Assembly (NCBI GenBank): GCA_036725345.1
Contig: DAIMEJ010000002.1
Location: 62,001 to 126,000, forward strand
DNA: 64,000 nucleotides
DNA from: JAPLJU01 sp036725345
Lineage (GTDB): Bacteria; Desulfobacterota; Syntrophia; Syntrophales; UBA2192
Direction: 5' to 3'
Under the pieces are notes generated by a model. It had not been told where the DNA came from and did no database searches. It worked only from the letters and a program-made list of their open reading frames with translations. How positions within the stretch are numbered: the stretch's first letter is position 1; every line of letters begins with the position of its first letter. The translations under genes were made by a program, and so were the position numbers. Shown here piece by piece: positions 1-6,487 of the stretch.

Positions 1-139
1 GATTCGGGTTGCCAAGGTTTTTCTCCACCCAGTCCACGGACACGATGGCGGGGATCTCCCTGGCCTCGATGGCCGCAGGCCAGAGCATCACACCACAGGC
101 AAGGATCAGGATACTCGTCAAGAGGCTGTATTTCTTCAT
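1..139 (-). CDS. rhodanese-type sulfurtransferase, N-terminal fragment (runs off left edge)
   Basis: Only the first 46 codons lie in the window. The start is an ATG at 139 preceded by AAGGG four bases upstream. Residues 1-26 form a signal peptide (basic MKKY, hydrophobic stretch, AIEA cleavage region). The following IVSVDWVEKNLGNPN matches in position and wording the N-terminus of the complete two-domain rhodanese at 41038 (IVSTEWLAANLNNPR), so a periplasmic thiosulfate/3-mercaptopyruvate sulfurtransferase is inferred. It is the last visible gene of the minus-strand set that starts at 4710. The catalytic cysteines are outside the window. Confidence 0.7.
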   Translation of the reverse strand, partial: MKKYSLLTSILILACGVMLWPAAIEAREIPAIVSVDWVEKNLGNPN

Positions 140-380
140 GGCGCCCTTAATGGCCATCTCTGCGGTCAGGGGCGGCGGGATGATGAACCCGACCGCCCCC
201 CCGACCCGGAGGGATGTGAGCGGCTTCTGTGCCGATATGACAAGAACAAGCGGGACTTCAGCCGTTCTCTCTTCAAGAGCATCGGCCCTCGGTCGGCCGC
301 TCTCGCAGAGGCCGGATGGCAGATGCGTCGGCCCGTATATTCTTTGACCTGAACGGTTGGCTGTCGCTCGGATGCCTTTG

Positions 381-716
381 TCATTGTGTAAGGATAGGAC
401 GACCCTTGACGCGATAGCCGTTCTCCTTCAGCGTTTTTATAATCTCGCCCACACTCGTTACCTGATCATCAAAAGTAACGATGAAGACCTTTCTCGGCGT
501 GTCGTAATCGACACCCAGAAACCCTTCAATCGTTTCCAGGATCACACCTACCCTGGCCTTCTGCGCTCAGGTCTTGCATCCGGGGATGCTGAACTCCGCC
601 TTCCTCTCCGAGGCGTGTGCCGAAGACATAAAGGCGAATTGGATCAGCAGGCACCCGAGCAGCACGAAAACGGAAAGAGATCGCGGTCCGGAGAGCCGCC
701 ATTTTCCTGTTATCAT
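381..716 (-). CDS. periplasmic heavy-metal-associated (HMA/MerP-like) selenoprotein, in-frame UGA read as selenocysteine
   Basis: The frame opens at ATG 716 (AAAAAGGTG just upstream, 8 bases after the preceding stop), meets TGA at 567-569 and continues open to a TGA at 381. Reading the first TGA as Sec gives a 111-residue protein. Residues 1-36 look like a signal peptide ending in SSAHA. The rest follows the HMA ferredoxin-like fold: FSIPG, then C47-K-T-U50 where HMA proteins have CxxC, then VILETIEGFLGVDYD, VFIVTFDD, TSVGEIIKTLKENGY. The HMA similarity spans the TGA without gap, which argues against a frameshift or simple pseudogene. A hairpin with a GG-containing loop follows the TGA (536-556). 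HMA proteins bind soft metals through CxxC; the metal or redox role here is inferred. The alternative is a pseudogene with one nonsense mutation. Confidence 0.72.
536..556 (-). promoter_or_regulatory. candidate bacterial SECIS hairpin for the HMA selenoprotein
   Basis: On the minus strand the ten bases after the TGA at 567-569 lead into CCAGG-GTAGGTGTGAT-CCTGG, a 5-bp stem with an 11-base loop containing AGGT. Bacterial SECIS elements usually have a small stem with G residues in the apical loop about 16-37 nt downstream of the UGA; this fits. The stem is short, so support is moderate. Confidence 0.5.
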
Positions 717-724
717 CACCTTTT

Positions 725-1288
725 TTATCCCCAGTCCTCGATGCGGACATCTGTGCAGAGCCCCATCATGTTGTTGACCCAGTCTTCGTTGTCCTTGATC
801 CACTGTTTGGCATCGGCTTTCGAAATCTGGTTTCCCTTGATCAGGTTCATGCCGGACTCGAGCTTGCCGCCGCAGAGGCAGAACTGCTTGACAAAGGTCG
901 CCAGAGCCGGCCGCTTCTGCTGAAGGCCCTTGCGGCCGATGGTGTGGATCGATTTCTTTTCGTCGATCCAGTTGGGGCCGAGGTCCTCGACCTGCTTGGC
1001 GTATTTCGTGTAATAGGCCTTCTGCTCCGGGAGTGTAGCGCTCATCGTGGCGTCGTATTTCCCGTCGGCGACACCCTTCCACATTTCCTCGACGGTGGTC
1101 TTGACGAGGTTGACCTTGATTCCCACCTTTTCCTCGAGGACGTATTTGAGCAAAAACGATTTCGCGATGGATTCTTTCGACTCGACATACGCCACGGTGA
1201 CCTCCGGTGGCGCCGAAAGGGCGGCCGGGACCGCCATGACCATGGTAAACACGGCGACGAGGGCCATCGCCAGCATATATTTCTTCAT
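725..1288 (-). CDS. OpuAC-family (glycine-betaine-type) periplasmic binding protein, short form
   Basis: 187 residues. ATG 1288 is chosen because AGGAGG lies six bases upstream and the protein then begins with a clean signal peptide (MKKYMLAMALV, cleavage near AALSA). VTVAYVESKESIAKSFLLKY and the GKYDATMSATLPEQKAYY region match the first lobe of OpuAC-like solute-binding proteins. Family members are usually near 300 residues, so the second lobe is reduced. No ABC permease or ATPase gene is beside it; its neighbours are the Sec-HMA protein and the Tat-exported MBL protein. It may be a stand-alone periplasmic ligand-binding protein for this cluster; the ligand is unknown. Confidence 0.7.
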   Translation of the reverse strand: MKKYMLAMALVAVFTMVMAVPAALSAPPEVTVAYVESKESIAKSFLLKYVLEEKVGIKVNLVKTTVEEMWKGVADGKYDATMSATLPEQKAYYTKYAKQVEDLGPNWIDEKKSIHTIGRKGLQQKRPALATFVKQFCLCGGKLESGMNLIKGNQISKADAKQWIKDNEDWVNNMMGLCTDVRIEDWG

Positions 1289-1377
1289 GGAAACCTCCTT
1301 TCTGTGTCCTTCCATTGCGGCTGATGCGGGGCAACCCGCGGAGTGAATCCAGCGGGCCGCCCCTCCTTCAAATTAAT

Positions 1378-2559
1378 TTAAGCCGCCCTGAACTCAATGG
1401 TGTCGCCGTTCCCGAGGTAGGCCCTGTCCTTGGTGCGGAATCGAGCCGACCCCTGGACGACGGGATAGCCCGCCTCGATGAACTTCTTGGCGCAGGTGAT
1501 TCCCGTGCAGTGGTTGCAGCCCACCTTCTCGAAACCGTACTTCTTGAAAGCGATGACCAGGTCGTCGTACTTGGGGTCCCAGTCCTCGAAGGGCGAAATA
1601 TGGAGCCCACCGTAGATACCGTGGTTCTTGGCAACCTTGATGGTGTTGCGGACCGTATCGACAAACTGGATGATCCCCTGGTGGTTGCATCCCGTGACGT
1701 AGACGAGCCCCACATCCTTCACGTTGAAGAGCAGTGAGTTTTCCCCGTAGACCCGGCAGATGATAGGAATGGCAAAGTTGTAAATAGCCACCCCGGGCCA
1801 CATCTGCGTCAGACCGGGCTTGCACGCGATCGCTTTGCCCCGGTGACCGCTGTCCTGAATGTACCTCTGCCCCTCCTGGTAGAACCCCTCCGGGTAGTAG
1901 ATGGGAATTTCCGGATTGTACTTCACAGCGACCGGCAGCCCCCAGAAGTGGTCGAAGTGCTCGTGGGAAATGAAGAGAAAGTCGAACTGCTTGTTGGCGA
2001 GCATCTTGTCGATGCCCTCCCGCTTGTAGACCTGCTCCATCCAGTCATAGGACCAGCCCACGTCCTGGAGGATCTTCTTTTTCGAGCCGTCCATCAGCTC
2101 CACCTCGATCACGCAGGAGAAGCCGCCGGCGTTTTCCGGATGAACGGCGTTTTCCATCTGGAACTGCCAGGCCTTGTCGAGCTGGTTGGGGAGCCACTGC
2201 TTGATCTGCTTGATGCCCTTCTCGTAGGATCCTTTGCTGAGCTGACCCTTCGGCTCGGCGAAGGGAGGCCAGTTATAGCTGTACTGGTTAACGAGAAGCC
2301 CCCCGGAGCCCTTGATGTCCCCCATGAGGACTTTGTTGTCGAACCAGCTTGTCTCGGTAACGTTTAATATCTTGACGCTCTTACACTCGCCGATGTCAAC
2401 GCCTTTCGGTACCACCTTCGCGAAGTGACGCTCCCGCCAAGGACCATAGGAATAGAGGCCCATGGCGCCGATAAACCCTGCCGAACCTCCTATGGCGAGG
2501 CCCTTGACGAAATCGCGCCTGCTCAGGCCTTGTTTTTCTTCTTTCCTTTCTTCGGTCAT
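1378..2559 (-). CDS. Tat-exported metallo-beta-lactamase-fold hydrolase
   Basis: 393 residues, ATG with GGGAGG seven bases upstream. The N-terminus carries a twin-arginine motif (LSRRDFVKGLAIGG) and a hydrophobic stretch, so folded, metal-loaded export is expected. The MBL signature HEHFDH lies near residues 198-203; further ligands are likely in TGCNHQG, GGLHISP and GCNHCTG. The domain resembles the COG1237 MBL subgroup, as does the cytoplasmic paralogue at 13337. The C-terminal GCNHCTGITCAKKF is cysteine-rich. The substrate cannot be read from the sequence. It lies in the sigma-54-type cluster between the small membrane peptide and the binding protein. Confidence 0.82.
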   Translation of the reverse strand: MTEERKEEKQGLSRRDFVKGLAIGGSAGFIGAMGLYSYGPWRERHFAKVVPKGVDIGECKSVKILNVTETSWFDNKVLMGDIKGSGGLLVNQYSYNWPPFAEPKGQLSKGSYEKGIKQIKQWLPNQLDKAWQFQMENAVHPENAGGFSCVIEVELMDGSKKKILQDVGWSYDWMEQVYKREGIDKMLANKQFDFLFISHEHFDHFWGLPVAVKYNPEIPIYYPEGFYQEGQRYIQDSGHRGKAIACKPGLTQMWPGVAIYNFAIPIICRVYGENSLLFNVKDVGLVYVTGCNHQGIIQFVDTVRNTIKVAKNHGIYGGLHISPFEDWDPKYDDLVIAFKKYGFEKVGCNHCTGITCAKKFIEAGYPVVQGSARFRTKDRAYLGNGDTIEFRAA

Positions 2560-2625
2560 TTTAACCTCCCTTTTATAATTATACTCCAGCTCACTGAATT
2601 TTACCGTGAAACGGAGGCGTGTATT

Positions 2626-2745
2626 TTACGTGTACATCCAGGTCCACTTGCTCATGACGGGAAGTATCCACGTAATGAGGAGAAAGTAGATCCCCGCGCC
2701 GACAAGGATACCCACGATGATACCTTTCTTGTATTCGCCGCTCAT
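2626..2745 (-). CDS. 39-residue single-span membrane peptide, translationally coupled
   Basis: A short frame encodes MSGEYKKGIIVGILVGAGIY and then FLLITWILPVMSKWTWMYT, one hydrophobic helix (about residues 9-31) with a Trp-rich tail. AGGAGG lies seven bases before the ATG, and the ATG overlaps the stop of the upstream ten-helix protein (ATGA at 2742-2745), the classic layout for subunits made together. It may be an accessory subunit of that membrane protein. No family is recognised. The good ribosome binding site and the coupling are the main evidence that it is real. Confidence 0.72.
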   Translation of the reverse strand: MSGEYKKGIIVGILVGAGIYFLLITWILPVMSKWTWMYT

Positions 2746-4028
2746 GTTTTTTCCTCCTGTGTGGATTGCGTTTCTTCAACCTTGACCTTCTTCCACCCCG
2801 GCCAGTTATCCATGAACCAGTGGTTTATGAGCATCAGGTTGATGAGCCAGATGGTCGGGATCATGGGGAACTGCTGGGGGTGGGAGTATCCCTTCTGAAC
2901 GCCGAGGGTGAGGTGGCCGATGTTGTAGTAAAGCCAGTAAACGGCCATGCCGCCCACGAGGGCGATGAGTGTCCGGATCAGCCAGTTGATGGGAACGCTG
3001 TACTTCCTCGGCCAGTTTTTGCAGTAGAAGGTGAGGAAGAGGGCCGGGATCAGGAAGAAGACCATCGTCTCGCCCACGTGGAGCCAGCGCCAGTCGGGGG
3101 CGGCGTCCCTGCGGGTCCCGCGGATGGCCGGGCCCCACCAGATTTCCTGGGCGAAGTAGAGGAAGAGGAAAAAGCACCAGGCGATGACAATGATGCCGAA
3201 AAAGGCCACCCAACGCCTGAGCATATCATTCCTGATAACCCGGAAGGGGTATCGCTCCCAGATGGACTCGTTCATCCAGACGACGATCGTGCAGCACATG
3301 ATCCAGGATACGTGGAAATTCCCGGAGACCGTGTCGGCAAAGTTCTCCCAGTAGGGAGGCGCGATGGAGCAGAAGTACTGCCAGGGGTAATAGAGAATAC
3401 CCATGTGGGGATGCATCGTGCAGAAATAGACGATGGTCCCGATGAACATCGTGACGATGAGGACCGTCGTGCCCAGGACCGGCTGTTTCAGTTTCTGCCA
3501 GGGCCACATCTCCATGGCCACGGGCCACGAGGGGGAAAGCCACGAGGCGATGGCGGCAAACATGAGGCAGGCAAGCGCAGCGTACTCGACGGCGAAGAAC
3601 TCGGTCACCCCCGGGAGTTTCGTGAGCTGAGCCGGGTTAAAATAGGCCATGGACAGATTACCCAGGAGTCCCTCGAAGAAGCCCTTGATGAGCACGATCA
3701 GAATCAGAGTTGCGACACCGGTCATAACCACGCCTTTGACGACCGGGTGCGTGTTTTCCAGCCAGCGCCTCTTGAAGGGCCAGTAGTAGTAGAGATAGAC
3801 CATCCAGATGAGAACAATGAGCAGCCAGCGGGTGTACATGTACCCCACATAAGGCGTGTACATCCGAAGCCAGCCTCTCGGGTCCTGGAAGATCCACCAG
3901 GTAACGTAAAAGATCGCCAGAATGAAAATCGTGTTGACGATCTGCGGAATGGGCGCGGGCCATCGCGGAACAAGCTTTCGTTCCTCGAGAAACCCCTCGC
4001 CATAACGCTCTTCAACTTTTCCTTCCAT
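2742..4028 (-). CDS. polytopic (about ten-helix) Trp/Tyr-rich membrane protein of unknown function
   Basis: 428 residues, not recognised. Hydrophobic helices can be placed near residues 25-46, 65-83, 96-118, 143-163, 183-203, 237-253, 272-292, 318-335, 346-366 and 385-401. The protein is very rich in Trp and Tyr and carries a conspicuous His-containing loop (CTMHPHMGILYYPW) and scattered Cys in helices (WIMCCTIVVW, IAWCFFLFLYF), which could bind metal or a cofactor. The C-terminus is charged and cytosolic-looking. Its stop overlaps the start of the 39-residue peptide. Neighbours (NifX-like protein, MBL protein, HMA selenoprotein, rhodanese) hint at metal or sulfur chemistry at the membrane, but this is inference. 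Confidence 0.8.
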   Translation of the reverse strand: MEGKVEERYGEGFLEERKLVPRWPAPIPQIVNTIFILAIFYVTWWIFQDPRGWLRMYTPYVGYMYTRWLLIVLIWMVYLYYYWPFKRRWLENTHPVVKGVVMTGVATLILIVLIKGFFEGLLGNLSMAYFNPAQLTKLPGVTEFFAVEYAALACLMFAAIASWLSPSWPVAMEMWPWQKLKQPVLGTTVLIVTMFIGTIVYFCTMHPHMGILYYPWQYFCSIAPPYWENFADTVSGNFHVSWIMCCTIVVWMNESIWERYPFRVIRNDMLRRWVAFFGIIVIAWCFFLFLYFAQEIWWGPAIRGTRRDAAPDWRWLHVGETMVFFLIPALFLTFYCKNWPRKYSVPINWLIRTLIALVGGMAVYWLYYNIGHLTLGVQKGYSHPQQFPMIPTIWLINLMLINHWFMDNWPGWKKVKVEETQSTQEEKT

Positions 4029-4088
4029 AAAAAACCCTCCTTTCCTGGAGCGGAGCCGCTTGCCCCGCTTTCTTCAGCGAAAAATGAT

Positions 4089-4352
4089 TTATGCTTTTTC
4101 CATTTGTGCAAATATGTCCCGGGCAATCTCCTCCCGGCTTCTCCCTTCGACCCGGATCCCCCGCCTGACGGCCTCCTCGATGAGCATTTCGCCGGCCTCG
4201 GACAGAAGCGGGTAGCAGCTCTCAAAGGATTCAAAATAATCCCGCTTCGGCGCTTCCGTCTCGTTCGAGCCGGTGAGCTCTTCGAACAGTTTGACCCCTG
4301 CCCCGAGGAGGTCCCGGGTAAAGAAACTTCTTCTGCTTTTATCAACAGGCAT
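4089..4352 (-). CDS. small SRRSFF protein of unknown function
   Basis: 87 residues from ATG 4352, chosen for GGAAGG five bases upstream; a TTG at 4397 in the same frame would overlap the upstream gene. It begins MPVDKSRRSFFTRDLLGAGV, which resembles a twin-arginine motif, but no hydrophobic segment follows, so it is probably not an export signal. The remainder (ESCYPLLSEAGEMLIEEAV, then GRSREEIARDIFAQMEKA) is predicted helical. It lies between the NifX-like gene and the membrane protein in the sigma-54-type unit. It may be an assembly or chaperone-like factor, by position only. Confidence 0.65.
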   Translation of the reverse strand: MPVDKSRRSFFTRDLLGAGVKLFEELTGSNETEAPKRDYFESFESCYPLLSEAGEMLIEEAVRRGIRVEGRSREEIARDIFAQMEKA

Positions 4353-4386
4353 CTTCACCTTCCGGCCCCGTACTTGCCTCGAATCG

Positions 4387-4710
4387 TCAGTTGACAATGT
4401 CTCCCGGGTTCAGTTCTCCCGTCTTAAACCGCTCGAGAACGGCATCGACATTCCCGATCACATTGTCGATGAGGCGGATTTTTTTCCTCTTCAGCATCTG
4501 CCGGCATTCTTCCTTGACCCCTCCGCAGATAACGGCCTCTATGCCCAGCCCGGCAAGAAACTCCGTAAACTCAGGGGGCTCCAGGACCGTCAGGGCTACA
4601 ACCTTCCTCTCCAGGATTTGGCCGTTGCCGATAATCACCGTTACGATTTCCGTTGAGTGGTTGTAACGGGGAGATATTCTTCCCTTGAATTGGCAGATGG
4701 CGATTTTCAT
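4387..4710 (-). CDS. NifX/NifB-C-terminal family (dinitrogenase iron-molybdenum cofactor biosynthesis) protein
   Basis: 107 residues. MKIAICQFKGRISPRYNHST at the N-terminus and IEAVICGGVKEECRQMLKRK in the middle match the small alpha/beta NifX/orange-protein fold that binds or carries Fe/Mo-type clusters. It is the first gene behind the candidate sigma-54 promoter (4726-4741); the promoter places transcription start only a few bases before the ATG and no Shine-Dalgarno is visible. The Desulfovibrio orange-protein (ORP) operons are known to combine such a protein with a sigma-54 activator, and the same pairing is seen here with different partners. Confidence 0.8.
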   Translation of the reverse strand: MKIAICQFKGRISPRYNHSTEIVTVIIGNGQILERKVVALTVLEPPEFTEFLAGLGIEAVICGGVKEECRQMLKRKKIRLIDNVIGNVDAVLERFKTGELNPGDIVN

Positions 4711-4725
4711 GACGTTAATTCATCT

Positions 4726-4741
4726 ATCAACCAACGTGCCA
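4726..4741 (-). promoter_or_regulatory. sigma-54 (-24/-12) promoter for the 4710-to-1 gene set
   Basis: The minus strand reads TGGCACGTTGGTTGAT: a full TGGCACG -24 element, four bases, then TTGA in place of TTGC, with the required ten bases between GG and GA. It is followed about 15 bases later by the ATG at 4710, implying a nearly leaderless mRNA. The PAS-AAA-Fis activator gene is directly upstream. Confidence 0.72.
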
Positions 4742-4827
4742 TTGTCCGAAAGAATTAATTTATTCAAGTAATATCAATTGGTTAAAATTAACCAGACGGG
4801 CAGGAACAGAACCGATGCCGTATAGAC

Positions 4828-4845
4828 TGTTTCATATTTGAAACA
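4828..4845. promoter_or_regulatory. perfect palindrome, candidate upstream activator site 1
   Basis: TGTTTCA-TATT-TGAAACA, a perfect 7+4+7 inverted repeat about 90 bp upstream of the -24/-12 element. Its half-site recurs at 4909-4923 and 4927-4944. Fis-type sigma-54 activators bind paired palindromes at this distance. Confidence 0.65.
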
Positions 4846-4908
4846 TAAAAGGCGGGTAAATATGGATTTATCATTTCAAAACAATATGTTGATATTCATA
4901 AGGCACTT

Positions 4909-4944
4909 TGAAACAGTGTTTCATTTTGTTTCAAATATTAAACA
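4909..4944. promoter_or_regulatory. candidate upstream activator sites 2 and 3
   Basis: Site 2 is TGAAACA-G-TGTTTCA at 4909-4923, a perfect palindrome with the half-site in the opposite order. Site 3 is TGTTTCA-AATA-TTAAACA at 4927-4944, the same spacing as the 4828 site with one mismatch; it overlaps the last codons of the activator gene. Together with site 1 they form an enhancer-like array in an AT-rich gap. Confidence 0.58.
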
Positions 4945-6293
4945 GGTCTTTCAGGCAGAAGACCGTGTCTCCGCATCTTCCTCCACAGGGTTGTACGATT
5001 GATTTTGAGAGCCTTCGAGGCCTTCTTCCGGCTCCACCCGTTGACTACGAGTGCCGAAAGAAGCGCTTCTTTCTCAAGGTGCCCGAGAGGATTGGATGAA
5101 TCAGGCGTCGTCACGGCCGCCGGCCCTGCCTTCTTAGGTGTCGTTTCACTGAAGAGGTACAGGGGCAGGGCGTCCGTGCCGATTTCGTTTCCCCGGCAGA
5201 CGATGCAGGCGTGTTCCAGGATATGTTTGAGTTCTCTCACGTTTCCCGGGTAGGGATAGTTCATGAGTATCCGCATCGCCTCGCCCGAGACTCCGCGGAT
5301 CCCTTTCCTGAGCAGTTGTGATTCGACCAGGAGAAAGTGATCGATGAGCAGCGGGATATCGCCGGGCCTCTCGCGAAGGGGCGGGATCTCCATGCTGACG
5401 ACGTTGAGCCGGTAAAAGAGGTCCTCCCGAAAATGCCCTTCATCGACCATTCTTCTGAGTTTGCGGTTCGTCGAAGAAATGACCCTCACGTTCACCTTGA
5501 CGGGACGGGTGGAACCGAGGGGAAAGAATTCCTTTTCGTCGAGAACCTGCAGGAGCTTCGCCTGGAGCTCCCGGGACAATTCCCCGATCTCATCCAAGTA
5601 GATGCTTCCTCCTTCGGCCAGCTGGAAACGTCCCGCTTTGTCACTCCTGGCGTCGGTGAAGGCCCCCTTTTTGTACCCGAAGAGTTCCGACTCGAGAAGA
5701 GTGGCCGGTATGGCCGCGCAATTGATCTTGACGAAGGGCCCTCCTTTGCGCAGGCTGGAATTGTGGACCGCCCGCGCGAAAAGGTCCTTACCGGCGCCCG
5801 TCTCGCCCAGAATGAGCATGTGGGAGTCCGTTCTGGCCACCGACGCGAGAATATCGAGAATCCTTCGAACCTTCTCGTCCTTTGAGACGATGTCCTCGAA
5901 GGTATAGGAGTCCTGAAGGGTCTTTTCCAGGGTCACGCGAACGGAGTCGTCCAGGAAGGATTCAACACCGCCTAAGGCTCTCCCCTGATCATCACGGATC
6001 ACGGCGCAGTTGACTTCCACGGGGATTTCCATGTTTTTTTTCGTGAGAATCCTGTTCCTGGCCCGAACAACGTTTGTACCGGTGTCGATGGCCCGTCTGA
6101 GGAAACAGCCTTCCTGACAGAGTTCCGTCCTGAAAATTTCATAGCACTTGCAGCCTATGGCCTCACGGCGACTGAAACCGGTAATCTTCTCCGCCTCCCG
6201 ATTGAAAAAGGTAATGTTCAGGTCGAGATCAACTGTGAAGATGCCCACGGCAAGGCTGTTGAGAATGTTCAGATTATCCTTCGGGGTATCCAT
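4938..6293 (-). CDS. sigma-54-dependent transcriptional activator (PAS-AAA+-Fis)
   Basis: 451 residues. Residues about 10-120 form a PAS domain (LDLNITFFNREAEKITGFSR) with a Cys-containing loop (GCKCYEIFRTELCQEGC) that could sense redox or bind a cofactor. The AAA+ domain has Walker A GETGAGKD near 161-168, sigma-54-contact motif GAFTDA (usual GAFTGA) near 208-213, and RLNVVSMEIPPLRERPGDI. The C-terminal Fis-type helix-turn-helix is HLEKEALLSALVVNGWSRKK onward. It reads toward the NifX-like gene it probably controls through the palindromes in the gap. The GAFTDA variant is unusual but occurs in the family. The start has only a weak ribosome site. Confidence 0.9.
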   Translation of the reverse strand: MDTPKDNLNILNSLAVGIFTVDLDLNITFFNREAEKITGFSRREAIGCKCYEIFRTELCQEGCFLRRAIDTGTNVVRARNRILTKKNMEIPVEVNCAVIRDDQGRALGGVESFLDDSVRVTLEKTLQDSYTFEDIVSKDEKVRRILDILASVARTDSHMLILGETGAGKDLFARAVHNSSLRKGGPFVKINCAAIPATLLESELFGYKKGAFTDARSDKAGRFQLAEGGSIYLDEIGELSRELQAKLLQVLDEKEFFPLGSTRPVKVNVRVISSTNRKLRRMVDEGHFREDLFYRLNVVSMEIPPLRERPGDIPLLIDHFLLVESQLLRKGIRGVSGEAMRILMNYPYPGNVRELKHILEHACIVCRGNEIGTDALPLYLFSETTPKKAGPAAVTTPDSSNPLGHLEKEALLSALVVNGWSRKKASKALKINRTTLWRKMRRHGLLPERPV

Positions 6294-6487
6294 TTGACTT
6301 GCCCACTGATTGGCTCAGGATGGCCGACGATCGGCCGACAGCAGGAAATTACCGTTTGTAGGAAAAAGAAATTAAAAAATTACACTTTGACGACTTAAAA
6401 GTTACCAGTATAACGGCTAAAAGTCAATATTCAGGAGGGTTTTGAGCGAAGTGCAGGCGGGTCCGTTCTTGACTTCATCACGGGGGT

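Noticed and set aside
140..380. Open frames on the minus strand between the HMA and rhodanese genes, one reading AEVPLVLVISAQKPLTSLRV with a response-regulator look
   Set aside because: No start codon with ribosome site, the resemblance is short, and a second frame across the same bases is equally open.
567..1334. 255-codon minus-strand frame spanning the binding-protein gene
   Set aside because: Only its last 50 codons are real (N-terminus of the HMA selenoprotein); the rest is out of frame with the OpuAC-like gene.
2766..4394. 542-codon plus-strand frame
   Set aside because: Antisense shadow of the ten-helix protein and small gene; low-complexity acidic/His translation with no domain or ribosome site.
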